64,000 nucleotides of DNA from Thalassia testudinum. Taxonomy: Eukaryota; Streptophyta; Magnoliopsida; Alismatales; Hydrocharitaceae. This document shows positions 21,313 through 32,077 of this stretch, one piece after another. The position numbers and the translations under genes are program-made. The notes under the pieces were generated by a model that saw nothing but the letters and a program-made list of their open reading frames with translations, was not told where the DNA came from and did no database searches. Within the stretch, counting starts at the first letter, position 1. The number at the start of each line of letters is the position of its first letter. The stretch spans positions 19,890,501 to 19,954,500 of the forward strand of contig JAZHRO010000036.1 of NCBI GenBank assembly GCA_037157565.1, in the 5' to 3' direction.

Positions 21313-22718
21313 TGCAAACTATGCCCAGCTGAATGGCGTAAAAGATAGCACTGGATGGGAGGTAACCCATCATTTTTCTTGCTTTCCTTTTTCCCTTCTT
21401 TTTCCAGGTTTTGATCATCCTAAACACAATCGCTCTTCATTAAGGTGATCCCTTTTCCCTCCTAATGCATGAGGACATTGCATATCTTAAGCATGGGAGG
21501 GTGTTTTTAAAAATTTGACGATTGATTTAGGATTTTTAAAACCTAAAAACATGCATTTTTCTTTAGTTATTTTATTTTCTTGCTTGCATACCCAAAAAAA
21601 TAAAAATGTTGAAAATTTTTTGAGGAAAAATTTTGAAATCGGGACTAAGGTTGAAAATTGCACTTTTGGTACAATGGGATTTAATCTTTAACGAACTAGG
21701 GTTGAGGATGCTGATCTGATCATTAGAATTTCAGGGTCTACTTTTAGACTAGATCAGATATCCTTCTCTAAAATTCCACCTAAACTCATGATAGTTCAGG
21801 TGACTTGATCCACTTTTATAATATGGAAAGTGTCTAGCTTAGTTTCTGATTCAAAAACTTGCATTTCTTGCGGAACTTCCTATGTCAAGTTTCACACACA
21901 AGCCAACAAATAAAAACTATGAAAAATCAGAAAAACTCCCATGTTTGAACTTAGTAAAAGTCTGAAGCAGATCATTGGTTTGAGTTCCGGCCGCCAAGAA
22001 GGAGGAAAATGCCTCCTTTGAGGATGCGATGTCAACATGTTACCGCCTCGACGTTGCTCCATATCTATATTTCATATCCTTAGATGGAGCATTAAAGCGC
22101 ATTTTAATAGTTCAAGTGTCTTGGATGGTGCTCTACCTATAGTGTCGAAGCAAGAGCTAGAGTTTTCCTGGAGCACCCCTTTACACTGCATTGTGCTTTG
22201 GGGTTGTGAGCTCCTGGGTGGTGTCATGGACAGTGCTATCCCGAAGTACTGGTGCAAGAGCCCCCTCGAGGATTGGTAATGGAAATGATGATCCCGACAC
22301 ATCTGTGATAAGACTAAGCTAGAAATAAGCATGGGGGACAAAAAAAGAAAAGTTTTAAACCAAAAACACGCCCTTATAAATGTTGGCATTTCACAAGCAC
22401 TAACACAAGGTTTTAAAGGATATTGCAAGTTGCGAATTAGATTCAAGAGTTAGAAAAATCCTAAAAATAGAAATTTCAAGTCATCTGAATTAATAAGGGG
22501 CTAATTTGTGAATTTTCTGGAGGATATATTGATCCCAGTTTGTCTAATTTTTGAATCCAAAAATAAATCCTGATGTTTATCCCTAACAAATCCTGTGCCT
22601 CCTGTGTTTAGATCAACCAAGGTCCCTTAATCTTTTTCTCCTCAAAAGTAAAAAAAAAATAGATTTCCCAAAAATTCCATTTTATAAATTGAAGTTTTGC
22701 TAATAGACTAGCGAAAGA
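21313..22718 (+). other. G2 3' non-coding region
   Basis: No credible gene. It contains the post-integrase hairpin (21354-21371), the upstream polypurine block (21469-21503) and a further PPT-like word, AATAAGCATGGGGGAC, at 22324-22339. No env-like ORF is seen between integrase and LTR. Confidence 0.75.
21354..21371 (+). promoter_or_regulatory. Conserved post-integrase hairpin of G2
   Basis: Arms GATGGG and CCCATC around loop AGGTAA, 42 bases after the pol stop. Equivalent hairpins follow pol in M1 (26322-26337) and the unknown ORF in LARD-1 (53994-54009), with a compensatory change. Confidence 0.65.
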
Positions 22719-22732
22719 TAAGCATGGGGGTG
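22719..22732 (+). promoter_or_regulatory. G2 polypurine tract
   Basis: TAAGCATGGGGGTG abuts the 3' LTR start (TGATAAAC) at 22733. Confidence 0.85.
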
Positions 22733-24990
22733 TGATAAACGCTAGTTTATCATCATTCTTATGCATTAAAACAAACCTAGCTCTTAGGATTTTACTCTGC
22801 AAATGGGTTTTTGGGGTTGCATTTAGTTATAAATTAGGATAGGTAGGCATTGCATTTTTCTTGTCTTTTTAATGTGCTTTTGTGAGTGTTAAGGATGAAT
22901 AGATATACAGATCCCTAAAACCCTAACACTAAAGAAGGCAACTGGTGAAGAACAAGCTCAAACTAGCTGGAACTCAGCTTGATCCAGCTCACCACAACTG
23001 GAATCTAGCTCACTTTGATTAGGGTTAGCTCATCCTAACTCCAGCTCATCTCAGTTGAATGATAACTCAAGAAAACTCATCTTAGCTCACCCTAGCTCAG
23101 GTCATCTTAGATCCAACTCAACTTAGTTGAGTCTAGCTCATCTCAGCTCCCCCTAGTCCACAAGGAGCTCTAGCTAGCTCAGCTGAGTTGACTGGAGTTC
23201 ACCCTAGCTCAGGTCTAGCTAAATCTAGCTCCACTCACCTCCAGCCAACTGACGATGAATTTATCCTAGCTCAGGAAGCTCAAGTCCAGCTCCCAGGGAG
23301 TCAGCTTAGCTCAAGCTAGTTGAGCTAAGCTAACTTAGCTGTCTCAACCAGCTCGATCCCCCCCAGGATCACTAGACCCAGCTCACCTCAACTCCATTCA
23401 ATAGAAGCCAGCTCACTTTAGCCTGGCTTAGTAGCTAGCAAAGAACTAGCAAGCTAAGCCAACTAGAGTAGCCCCATGTTGACCTCTTCAATAGCTTATA
23501 GCTCCAATTAAGCTTCAGACTCTTCATATCCAGCTTGTCTCCTCAAACCCTAAGTTCCACATGCATACTCCTCTACTCCACAACTAGCTAAGCTAGCTTA
23601 GCTTAGCTTAGCTTAGCTAACATCCAGTTCCTAGGCCATCCTCCACCTTCAACTTAACCCTAGCTTACTCCACCAACTAAGCTTACCTAGTCCACCTGAG
23701 CTACCTAACCTCTGCTCTATTTTGGTGCCGAGATGGACACCTCCTAGCCCCTCAACTACACCCAAAAGACACTTTGTTTTGATGCCAAAATACCTTTCTA
23801 GAAGCCGTCCCTTTTGGCGCCAAAACACCCCCACATCATGGCCCTACACATAACCCTACAACCTATCCTAGCCATCCACCTAACCCCCCTTTTAGAAGCC
23901 TTCATGGTGGTGGAAAAACCAAGGCACCTCTCCTTGGTTGGCACCACCTTTAGGTGGCCCTTCACCACCATAACCACCACCTTCACACCCCCCTACTTGG
24001 CGCCAACTCTCCTTAGCCCTAGGATCACCTAACTACCCCCATCTTCCTATCTTAGCCATCCATCCCAAGAGTCACCTTAACCCTCTCATCCTATTCTATA
24101 AAAAGACCAATATCCACCACCTTACAACCCATCCTTGGCTAGCAAAATACCTCTCATATTCTACCTAAAGCTCACCCCCAAGAGAGAAGAAGAAGAAGAA
24201 GATTAAGGGGATATTCTTTCCCCTTGGTGCCTTCCCCTCTTCCCTTTTCTCTTGTGCCCACGCCAGCCAAAGGAGAAGCCAGGCAAGGAAGACCTTTAAA
24301 GGAGGTCTTGAAGGTGGTCCACTCCACCTTGGAGGAGAGCTTGAGGGTGATGCACGCTCACCCTTGGAGGAAAGAATTGAAGTGGAGAGCATCCACCTTG
24401 TAAGAGCATTCAAGGAAGGAGAAGGAGACCTTTTCAATCCAAGGAGCAGCTAGGCTTGGAGCAAGAGGATTCCCTTCTTCACCAGATTCTGCAAGAGGAT
24501 TTGTGTTTCTTTTTATTGCTTTTATATTTTCCATTTTTAGTAGAAGCATTCCTCTACATGTTTTTGTAAAAAAAGAACACATTCTACTAAATCAATTTGC
24601 CTTCTTTTCAATTTTTATTACAATTGCTTTGTCTTTGTTCTAGCACTTTTTCACTTCCACTTCCTAATTACTCTAGGCCTCCACTCACCTAGAGTGAGCT
24701 TAGGGAGGGGTCATATTTGTCTCTCAGGTTTTAGCTTAGTGGTTATAGGTGTTAGTTACTTTTCCGTCAATAATTCGCATTTTGCCCTCATTATTTGAAA
24801 ACATAAAAATTATATATTTAAAATACCAAAAAGAAAGATTGAGTTTCCCTTAAAAGCAAGAGATTTGAATTGCAAACTTGCCTCCTTGGACGACCCTAGA
24901 TACCCCACTATCTACGTTTATAAATTTAAGAATTGATCAGTTTTGTGCGTTACAACGACGTATTTTACAAACCGTGTATTTTCTCGATCA
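22733..24990 (+). repeat. G2 3' LTR
   Basis: It aligns end to end with 11753-14024, including the AGCT-rich U3 (about 22945-23680), the TATA box at 24097-24104 and the terminal CGATCA. It begins with a perfect 8-bp-arm hairpin, TGATAAAC...GTTTATCA, at 22733-22752. The right CACCC target duplication follows at 24991. Confidence 0.95.
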
Positions 24991-24995
24991 CACCC
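24991..24995. repeat. Right target-site duplication of G2 (CACCC)
   Basis: Identical to 11748-11752; M1 sequence continues immediately after. Confidence 0.95.
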
Positions 24996-25338
24996 ATGCT
25001 TGTAACGTATTTTATCCTTGGTTCAATTTGCAGTGCATTTTTTTTTAAGAAAGAGACAGAGGATTTTTGTTTGGAGAGCTTTCTCTCTCTTTTCTTTTTA
25101 TTTCTTGCTTTGGATTCGCTTCTCAACACGATCTGTATTTGATTCCTCGTCCCCATCATCAATCCTCGAAGGGAACCTAGAAATCGATGCTTTGTGATAG
25201 CACTGTCCATGGAAACCCCAGAACCCTAGCTTTCGAGATTTTGAGATAATCCCACGCATGGCATTCTGTAGCTAAATCCAGACCTTAGCAATCGACATTT
25301 TGTGATAATGCCACCCATGGCATCTGAACCAGCATAGG

Positions 25339-25388
25339 GTGCTTACGTGCCCCCAGTAGGATATGTAAATATCCTAGGAGACAAGCAC
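25339..25388 (-). promoter_or_regulatory. Two-tier hairpin of the M-family 3' region (M1 copy)
   Basis: Outer arms GTGCTT (25339-25344) and AAGCAC (25383-25388) enclose inner arms TAGGATA (25357-25363) and TATCCTA (25370-25376). The arms are preserved exactly in LARD-1 at 53082-53131, although the bases between differ. Confidence 0.6.
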
Positions 25389-26075
25389 CAAGGAGATGAT
25401 ATGTTATTGCGCATCTTCGAGGGGAATTTCCTGCCTCTCCACACCGGGAACTCATCCAAGTCAACTTGTGTTGATCGGCCGCTCCTAATTTAGGTGACTT
25501 TTTCAAAACACTTAAACGCTTTTGTGTGATTTTGATAATTATGCGCACTAAACTAGACTGTGTGTGGATTAGGGTGCTTAGGTTACCGAGTCCCGCAAAC
25601 CAAAGGTCAGTTAATAAGACCGAATACTCCCTAAGCCTTAGACCTAATACTTAAGCTTTGCATTTTTCCCAATCTCTTAAGGACTATCCAGATCTTAGCG
25701 GATACTTGAATTTTTAACCCTAAGAGTCTAGCCCAAGAGGCCTAAGATCATCGTTCCTACTAATCTCTTTTGTGTCTCATTAGCACTTTTTTCTTTCATT
25801 TTTCTTTTTCTTGATATGGTCTAGAACTTCGATTAATCCCTTAATTTCTTACTAATGACTATCTCTCTTTTTTCTTTTTATTTTGTGCTCTTTTTTGACA
25901 TTTTTTCCTCTTCATTTTCTCCTCATGATTTTTATGGCCTCAAAATTTTCTCTCCCCTTAGTATTTTTTTGTTCTTTTTCAAGATTTTTTCATTTTTTTG
26001 GTGTTTTTTGTAATATGTGATTTTTTTGTTGAAACCTTTTCTTGTGAGATGAGTTTTCATGGTGTTTTGCACTTT

Positions 26076-26114
26076 CATGCCCCCCTATGCCTACGATTTG
26101 CAATGTCCCCATTG
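26076..26114 (-). promoter_or_regulatory. Upstream polypurine block of M1
   Basis: The minus strand reads ATGGGGACATTGCA, then a GGCATAGGGGGG run, matching G1, G2 and LARD-1 at the same relative position. Confidence 0.6.
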
Positions 26115-26321
26115 TAAATTAGGTGGGTTCAAATTCAGCTTAGATCATTCATTAGAACAGGTTTTGGGTGGGCGAACGGGTCAAGGTGATTGTTGCAAAT
26201 GATTTCTGCACTCAGGTACGGGTACCTGAGGTGGGGACGGCTATTCTAATGGATGAACCCTAAAGTGTAATATGAATTCAGCATAGGAATGTCAAGAAAG
26301 GTTTTGGGTTTTTCAAGATTG

Positions 26322-26337
26322 ATGGGTTGCCTCCCAT
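26322..26337 (-). promoter_or_regulatory. Conserved post-integrase hairpin of M1
   Basis: On the minus strand arms ATGGG and CCCAT flank loop AGGCAA, preceded by AGCGCT. LARD-1 has ACGGG/CCCGT at the same site. Confidence 0.65.
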
Positions 26338-26409
26338 TAAGCGCTGAGTTTTACGCCATCGGCTGGGCGTAATGAAATCAGGGAGAATGGAGGGTAAAGG
26401 ATATCTCAG

Positions 26410-27650
26410 TCAATTTTGTATCAGTCAAGTAAATGAAAAATTTGAGTCTCTGACCGTTCATGATGAAAGGTTCAGAATCATGGCTGAGTGGACTGATCTC
26501 TATTTCTCCATTTCCAAAGATTCATCAGATGAGGTAGGGTCTGATCTATTTTGATCGTAGTTTCTTTGGGAACAGTTTAAGCTTGGCATTGAGGAATAGG
26601 ACCTTTTGACCAGGATGGAAGATATTTCTGGATATGTGCTTGTCATGAAAAGCCTTAACCCTCTCTTTGTAAATTTGCAAGTTCTCATACATGTTGTGGC
26701 ATAATTCATCGATCTCACTCATTTGAAGCTTTCTATGGGTTCCTGCCTTAGAAAGATCTAAGTTGTAGTTTCGTACTGCCTAATAGGCTTTGTGTTCCAA
26801 CTCGACGGGGAGGTGACATGCCTTCCCGTACACCAATCTGAAGGGAGACATACCTAATTGGGTTTTGTGGGCAATCCTATAAGCCCACAAAGCCTCCGGA
26901 AGCAGGGATGACCGATCCTTCCTATCAGGCTGAATAGTAACCTTGAGGATTTTCTTGATCTCCTGATTTGATAGCTCAGCTAGACCATTAGTTTGGGGGT
27001 GGTATGGAGTAGAGATTCAGTGTGACACCCCCTATTTGGTCATCAGTGACCTGAACTGACCATTAATGAAATGGGTCCCTCAGTCAGAAATTATAGCATG
27101 TGGAATCCCGAACCGTGAAAGGATGTTCTGATGAATGAATTTGATAACCACTTTATGATCATTGGTTCGGGTTGGAATGGCTTTGATCCATTTGGACACA
27201 TAGTCAATAGCGAGTAAAATATACTCGAATCCATCCGAAATAGGGAAGGGTCCCATGAAATCAATCCCCCATATGTAAAAGATTTCGCATACCAGAATCG
27301 GCTGTAAAGGCATCATATCACGATGGCTCATGTTGCCCAAGGTCTGGCAACGAGTGCATGCCTTACAGTGATTGTACGCGTCTTTGAAAATTGTGGGCCA
27401 ATAGAAGCTGCACTGGAGTACTTTCGTTGCAATTTTATGACCTAAAAAATGTCCACTGGATACCTGGTCATTGCAGAAAGACAATATGTCTTGAATTTCC
27501 GCTTCCGCGATGCATCGTCGAATGATCTGATCAGCACCGATGTAGAAATGGTACAGGTCTTCCCAGAAGTAATACTTGCCATCGAAAAGCAATTTGTCCT
27601 TCTTGGCCTTCAGCCAACCGGATGGGATCTGATGTGATGCTAGGTAGTTT
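26410..27650 (-). pseudogene. M1 integrase
   Basis: The open part, from 27832 down to 27080, holds the zinc region (FCNDQVSSGHF, with Asn where relatives have the first zinc histidine, and C-x-x-C-Q), then WGIDFMGPF with the first catalytic aspartate and a second aspartate in IISD at about 27083, followed at once by a stop. Further codons with stops cover [47 protein letters not shown] and NGQRLKF near 26415. It would insert element DNA. The stop in the catalytic core and others downstream make it inactive. Homologues: G1 5411-6559 and G2 20051-21312. Confidence 0.86.
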
Positions 27651-29236
27651 ACTATATCAGCAAACCATGGAAGCCCTATATTGATAGTCAGAAGGTGCTC
27701 ATTAGGAAAATGTTCCATGATGGGTCTGGAAGGGTTGATGATCTCATAAGGAAGGCGGGACAAGTGATCAGCTACCACATTCTGTTTTCCCTCTTTGTCA
27801 TGAATCTCGAGGTCAAATTCTTGCAAGAGCAAGATCCAGTGGATTAATCAAGGTTTTGCATCCTTCTTCGCAAGGAGATGCCTCATAGCTGTGTCATCCG
27901 AGTAAATGATAACACGGGAGCCCAGGAGATAAGATTTGAATTTTTCCAGGGCAAATACTACGGCTAGTAGCTCTTTCTCAGTAACTGTGTAGTTACGTTG
28001 AGCCTCATCAAGTGTCTTACTAGCATAGTAGATGACCACGGGTTTCTTGTCAATTTTCTGCCCAAGTACTGCTCCTACAGTGGAATCAGATGCATCGCAC
28101 ATGATCTCAAAGGGATGAGACCAATCAGGGGACTGTACGATCAAGGCTTGGGTAACTTGATCACGGAGGATTTCAAATGCTTGAGTGCATTCCGTGGAGA
28201 TTTTGAATGGTACATCCTTAGAAAGCAGAGAAGTCAAGGGGCGTGTGATTTTCGAGAAATCAAGAATAAATCAATGGTAAAAATCGACGTGCCCCAGAAA
28301 AGATCAGATGTCCTTGATCAAGCTAGGCATTGTGAGTTTGGAAATCAAGTTCACCTTGTCTCAATAGACTTGGATGCCTTTTTCTAAAATAAGATGTCCC
28401 AGGACAATTCCTTCAGGCACCATGAAATGGCTCTTTTCCTAGGAAAGAACCAGATTCACGTCAATGCATCGCCTGAGGATTTGGACCAAGTGCAGGAGAC
28501 AATCGTCAAATGATTCTCCGAATACTAAAAAGTCATCCATGAAGACTTCTAGATAGTCACCTACCATATCTGAGAATATGGCAAGCATGCACCACTGAAA
28601 AGTAGCGGGTGCATTATAGAGACCAAACGACATCCTTTGGAACACGTAAGTCCCGAAGGGGCAGGTGAAAGTGGTCTTCTCTTGGTCCTTAAGGTGGATT
28701 CCCACCTGGTTATAACCGAAGTACCTGTCCAAAAAGTAGAAGAACCTATTTCCCGCTAGTTTCTTGAGGATCTAATCAATAAACAGGGGTGGGAAATGAT
28801 CCATCTTCATGGAAGAATTGAGTCTTTTGTAATCAATGTAGACTCTCCATGAGTTTGCCACATGAGTCGGTATGACTTCTCCAGTTTCCGTCATGATAAC
28901 GGTGAGTCCTGCCTTCTTAGGCACAACCTGGATTGGACTCACCCACCGACTGTCGGAGATTGGGAAGATGATCCCTGCATCTAACCACTTAATGATCTCC
29001 TTTTTCATGACCTCCTGCAGATTAGGATTTAAACGTCTCTACATTTCACAGGAAGGTCGTGTGCCCTCTTTAGAGTAGATACGGTGTGTGCAGTAAGAAG
29101 GGTTGATACCAGTCAAATCATCGAGAGCCCATCCAATGGCTCTACGATGATGTTGGAGAACAGTAATCAAACGGGATTCCTGGTCAGGTGTGAGTCTGGA
29201 GCTGATAATCACAAGAAACGTCTGATTGGAACCCAA
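27651..29236 (-). pseudogene. M1 reverse transcriptase and RNase H
   Basis: RT fragments lie at 29236-29039 (GSNQTFLVIISSRLT, HRIYSKEG), 29008-28772 (RWVSPIQVVPKKAG, WRVYIDYKRLN) and 28732-28439 (FLDRYFGYNQ region, TFTCPFGTYVFQRM, FMDD in EVFMDDFLVFG). RNase H follows at 28237-27848 with FEIMCDASDSTVGAVLGQ and IYSDDTAMRHLL, in which the usual TDHSA histidine is changed. Stops separate the blocks, for example after the SFIDQ-type segment near 28774 and after DAKP near 27848. The tail to 27651 (FDLEIHDKEGKQNVVADHLSRL) links to the integrase. The protein is non-functional; the family is certain. Confidence 0.86.
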
Positions 29237-29391
29237 AAGACGTACTTCAGATGGTCAGGAAGAGGCTTGAGTTACAGAACGAGGTTATCAACAGCAGCGA
29301 GCGGTTCAGGGTGTGTGTTAGGAGCAAGGGAAGGAGTTATGGGTGTATCTAGATCAGGGTCAAACTCCTCTAATTGCAGGTTTTGATCTCC

Positions 29392-30095
29392 TTATGATTG
29401 ATTGGGAGTAATCAGGTTGTCCTCAATATATGGTTCATCAACCATGGCCATGATATCGCATATTTGTTTTATAACTCCACAATTAATCCCTTGTTGGGCC
29501 TTAAAGATGTCAATTTTCAGTGTTTGGTTCCCGAATTTCAGTTCAATTTGACCTTCCTCACAGTTTATATTGGCCTTAGTAGTGGCCAGAAAGCGTCTCC
29601 CTAGTATAATTAGTGTATCCCTTGGGTTTTCAGGTGCATCCATGTCCAAGACTAAAATCCACCGAGAAATAGAAATCCCATACCCTAATGATGACATCCT
29701 CGAGTACTCCTTTAGGTGACTTAATGGATCGGTCAGCTAACTGCAATGTCACCTCTGTCGGTTTAAGCTTAGATTCTTCAAGGTGGTTAATGAGGGTTGT
29801 AGGTATTAGGTTTATGGAGGCACCTAAATCTAATAAGGCTCTATCGAATTGGGTATCACCAATGGTACATGAAATCAGGGGAGTACCTAGGTCTTTAGCC
29901 TTAGGTGGGAGTTTACTCAAAATTACAGAGCTGGCTTGCTCTAACAGTACGATCAAACTCCCACTTTTGGTTCACAGCTTACGCTTGGGTGTACATACGT
30001 CCTTCAGAAATCGTGCGTAAGCTGGCACGTGGCGGATTGCATCCATCAAGGGGATGTTTATGTGGACTTGTTCAAAGAGCTTGACCAGATCCTCC
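29392..30095 (-). pseudogene. M1 protease
   Basis: The minus strand reads LVKLFEQVHINIPLMDAIRH and AYARFLKDVCTPKRK, then a stop near 29968. The protease follows, with ALLDLGAS intact, ADRSIKSPKGVLEDV and, after a small disruption near 29640, LIILGRRFLATTKANINC. The IILGR block confirms a retropepsin-type domain. It would process Gag-Pol; stops and the disruption make it inactive. It lies in the normal order between gag and RT. Confidence 0.82.
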
Positions 30096-31926
30096 TCAAG
30101 AACCACGGGTTTGGTTATCTTCTTTCCCTTGGTCAAGGTCTCGGGAAATGGACCTTGGTTGGTTCCTCTAGAATAGGTCTAGGTTCTTGATCTAGGACAG
30201 GGGTGTCCTGGATAACTATCCTAGGGCTTGGGTTACTGCCAGGCTTAGAGTGGCTTGGATAAGGTGGGTCTTGAGTTGCTTTACCACTAAGGGTTGTTAC
30301 AGAGTTTAGTCCTATCTGATTTTGGTTTGGGGTTAGTAAAATAGGTGGCTACTATTGAAATCCCATATAAGATGTTGAAGCTTCCATCCTGTCGGGTGAT
30401 GGAACATAACTGGCTTGATAAATCATGTGGGCTTGGCCTAGATTTTGGTTCATAACGCGCCTTTGGTTCGGCACGTTATTTGGATTCGGCAGAGGTCGCG
30501 AAGGGAGTGTGCCAAGTTGGTGGGAATTTGCCATCTAGCTGAGTGGATTACGAACCTCTGTGATCTCATCCTTGTGCTATTTTTACGTAGTTGCATTCGT
30601 CTTCTGAATGTCAGCCAGAGTCTAAAGGATAAGAGTCATTTGATCTACTTGGGTTGGCCCAGATTGATAAGTGGGGTTGGGCCGAGGCTAAGGCAGCTGA
30701 TATGGACGAGGGGCTTGTGGAAGGGGTTGATATGGTGGTCTTTGATTCTGAGTATTTCCCACCCATAGGAACTTGGGATGATTCTGGCATCCAGGGTTAT
30801 AGGTATTAGAGAATGGGTCATTCTGGATGGCGTTGAGGTCCTCGCAAGTCTGAGGAACCTCAGGAAAATCAGAGTACGAGGGTTCAGAGTTCCCCCAACT
30901 AGAGTAGGTTGGATCAGAGTTTCCTCCAATCGTGTAGTCAGATGGGGGTGGGTACAGGTCCATCCCCTGAGAAGATCGGTGATAGATGTTATGCACATCC
31001 TCCCTCCCAAGACATGGCTGTGCAAACAGGTTTTACACAGAGGTGGCTCGCTGCAGACGTCGAGTTAGCTCATCCACCTTCTTCTCTATGATAGAGACCT
31101 TGTCCAACCGACTAGCCATCAGTTCCAAGTCGACGGATGCAGACAGGCCCTAAGTCTCATGTGCTCCCCTTGGATTCGTCGATGCCCGGGCATTCGTCTA
31201 ATCGAATAAGCCAATGGAGTCATTATTGATAGAGTTCTCACACATATTCTCGAGAATCTCCCACACAGTGTCTTCGTGTTGACCCATGATATTTCCTTCG
31301 CAGGTTGCATTGACGAACAAGCGAATGTCTTCATGGAGTCCCTAGTGAAAAGACTGGACTTGTTCCTATTTAGGAACTCCACGATGGGGGCACTTTTGCA
31401 TGAGATCGAAGAAACGGTCCCATGCCTCATGAAGAGGTTCTCCAGATTGCTGGGTGAAGTGTGTGATCTGGTGGCGCAAGGCATTCGTCTGACCAACTGG
31501 GAAGAACTTTTTCAAAAATTCAGATTGTAGTTCAACCCATGTGTTGATTGGACGCATCTGAGTCTGATACCAATGAGCTACTTGTCCATGAGAGAGAAGG
31601 AAAACTTCTTCATAAGGAGAATATCCCAGTTTTGTACATCTGACCCAAAGGTCTAGGCTAGATGTTAGAGTTGTTTGATATGCTTGAAGGGATCCTTGGA
31701 GTTAAGCCCATGAAACTTTGGGATAGCATGAATCATGTTGGGCTTGAGTTCAGAATCAGGACCTCCAGCCGGGATTTGGACTCAAGGTTAGATCACCACC
31801 GCAATGGGATTATAGTGATCTCGCATCATAGGACACTACGGTAGGTTTACAAAGTTCTAAAATAGATCATTCAGGCACTGGAGTTGGTGTTCCAAATTGT
31901 TCACTTCCTCAACTGGTTGTGCCATG
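30096..31926 (-). pseudogene. M1 gag
   Basis: A start ATG at 31924-31926 (MAQPVEEVNNLEHQ) is the first ATG after the leader and matches the place where LARD-1 reads TTG. The Athila gag domain follows with PMMRDHYNP, KFHGLNSKDPFKHI and, clearly, FLKKFFPVGQTNALRHQI and GEPLHEAWDRFFDLMQKCPH at 31520-31370. Stops are frequent, starting at codon 23. The tail to 30096 is proline-rich, with no zinc knuckle seen. A run of prolines and the STS-PSPD stretch near 30380-30420 lie close to the protease. It would be the structural particle protein. Confidence 0.78.
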
Positions 31927-32077
31927 ATGATGGAAGAAGGAGAATTCAATTTTGATGAATCAGAGGAGAGGTCTATGTGGTGGGGTTGCTGCACAAACAC
32001 GGACGTCGAGGCTTGGCCTTGGTGGGAGTGAATTGCTAAAGGAGGTCATAAGGATGGTCTCAAGGACCTCCCCCATC
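31927..32077 (-). other. M1 leader remnant and deletion junction
   Basis: About 150 bases upstream of gag match the LARD-1 leader (about 55940-56065). At about 32070-32077 the leader jumps into LTR sequence that belongs 600 bp inside the LTR. The LTR 3' end, primer site and upstream leader are therefore deleted. Leader and LTR share a CCTCCCCC-like run at the joint. Confidence 0.75.

Larger units (their letters stand above)
11753..24990 (+). mobile_element. G2, full-length Athila-like Ty3/gypsy element (13.2 kb)
   Basis: G2 is structurally complete: 5' LTR 11753-14024, tRNA-Asp primer site 14030-14048, leader, gag, protease, RT, RNase H, integrase, 3' non-coding region, polypurine tract 22719-22732, 3' LTR 22733-24990, and a perfect CACCC target duplication. 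Its LTRs are clearly more diverged than those of LARD-1, so it is older. The genes carry stops and several frameshifts and lack key catalytic residues in protease and RT, so it is dead. It sits in the 3' non-coding region of M1. G2b at 42715 is a second copy. Confidence 0.95.
24996..26409 (-). other. M1 3' non-coding region, part next to integrase
   Basis: This is homologous to LARD-1 52740-54010. It holds three degenerate copies of a 55-60-bp unit (about 25170-25330; GAGATAAT...CCATGG core), a two-tier hairpin at 25339-25388, a T-rich stretch at 25780-26040, the polypurine block at 26076-26114 and the post-integrase hairpin at 26322-26337. I see no gene. Confidence 0.75.
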
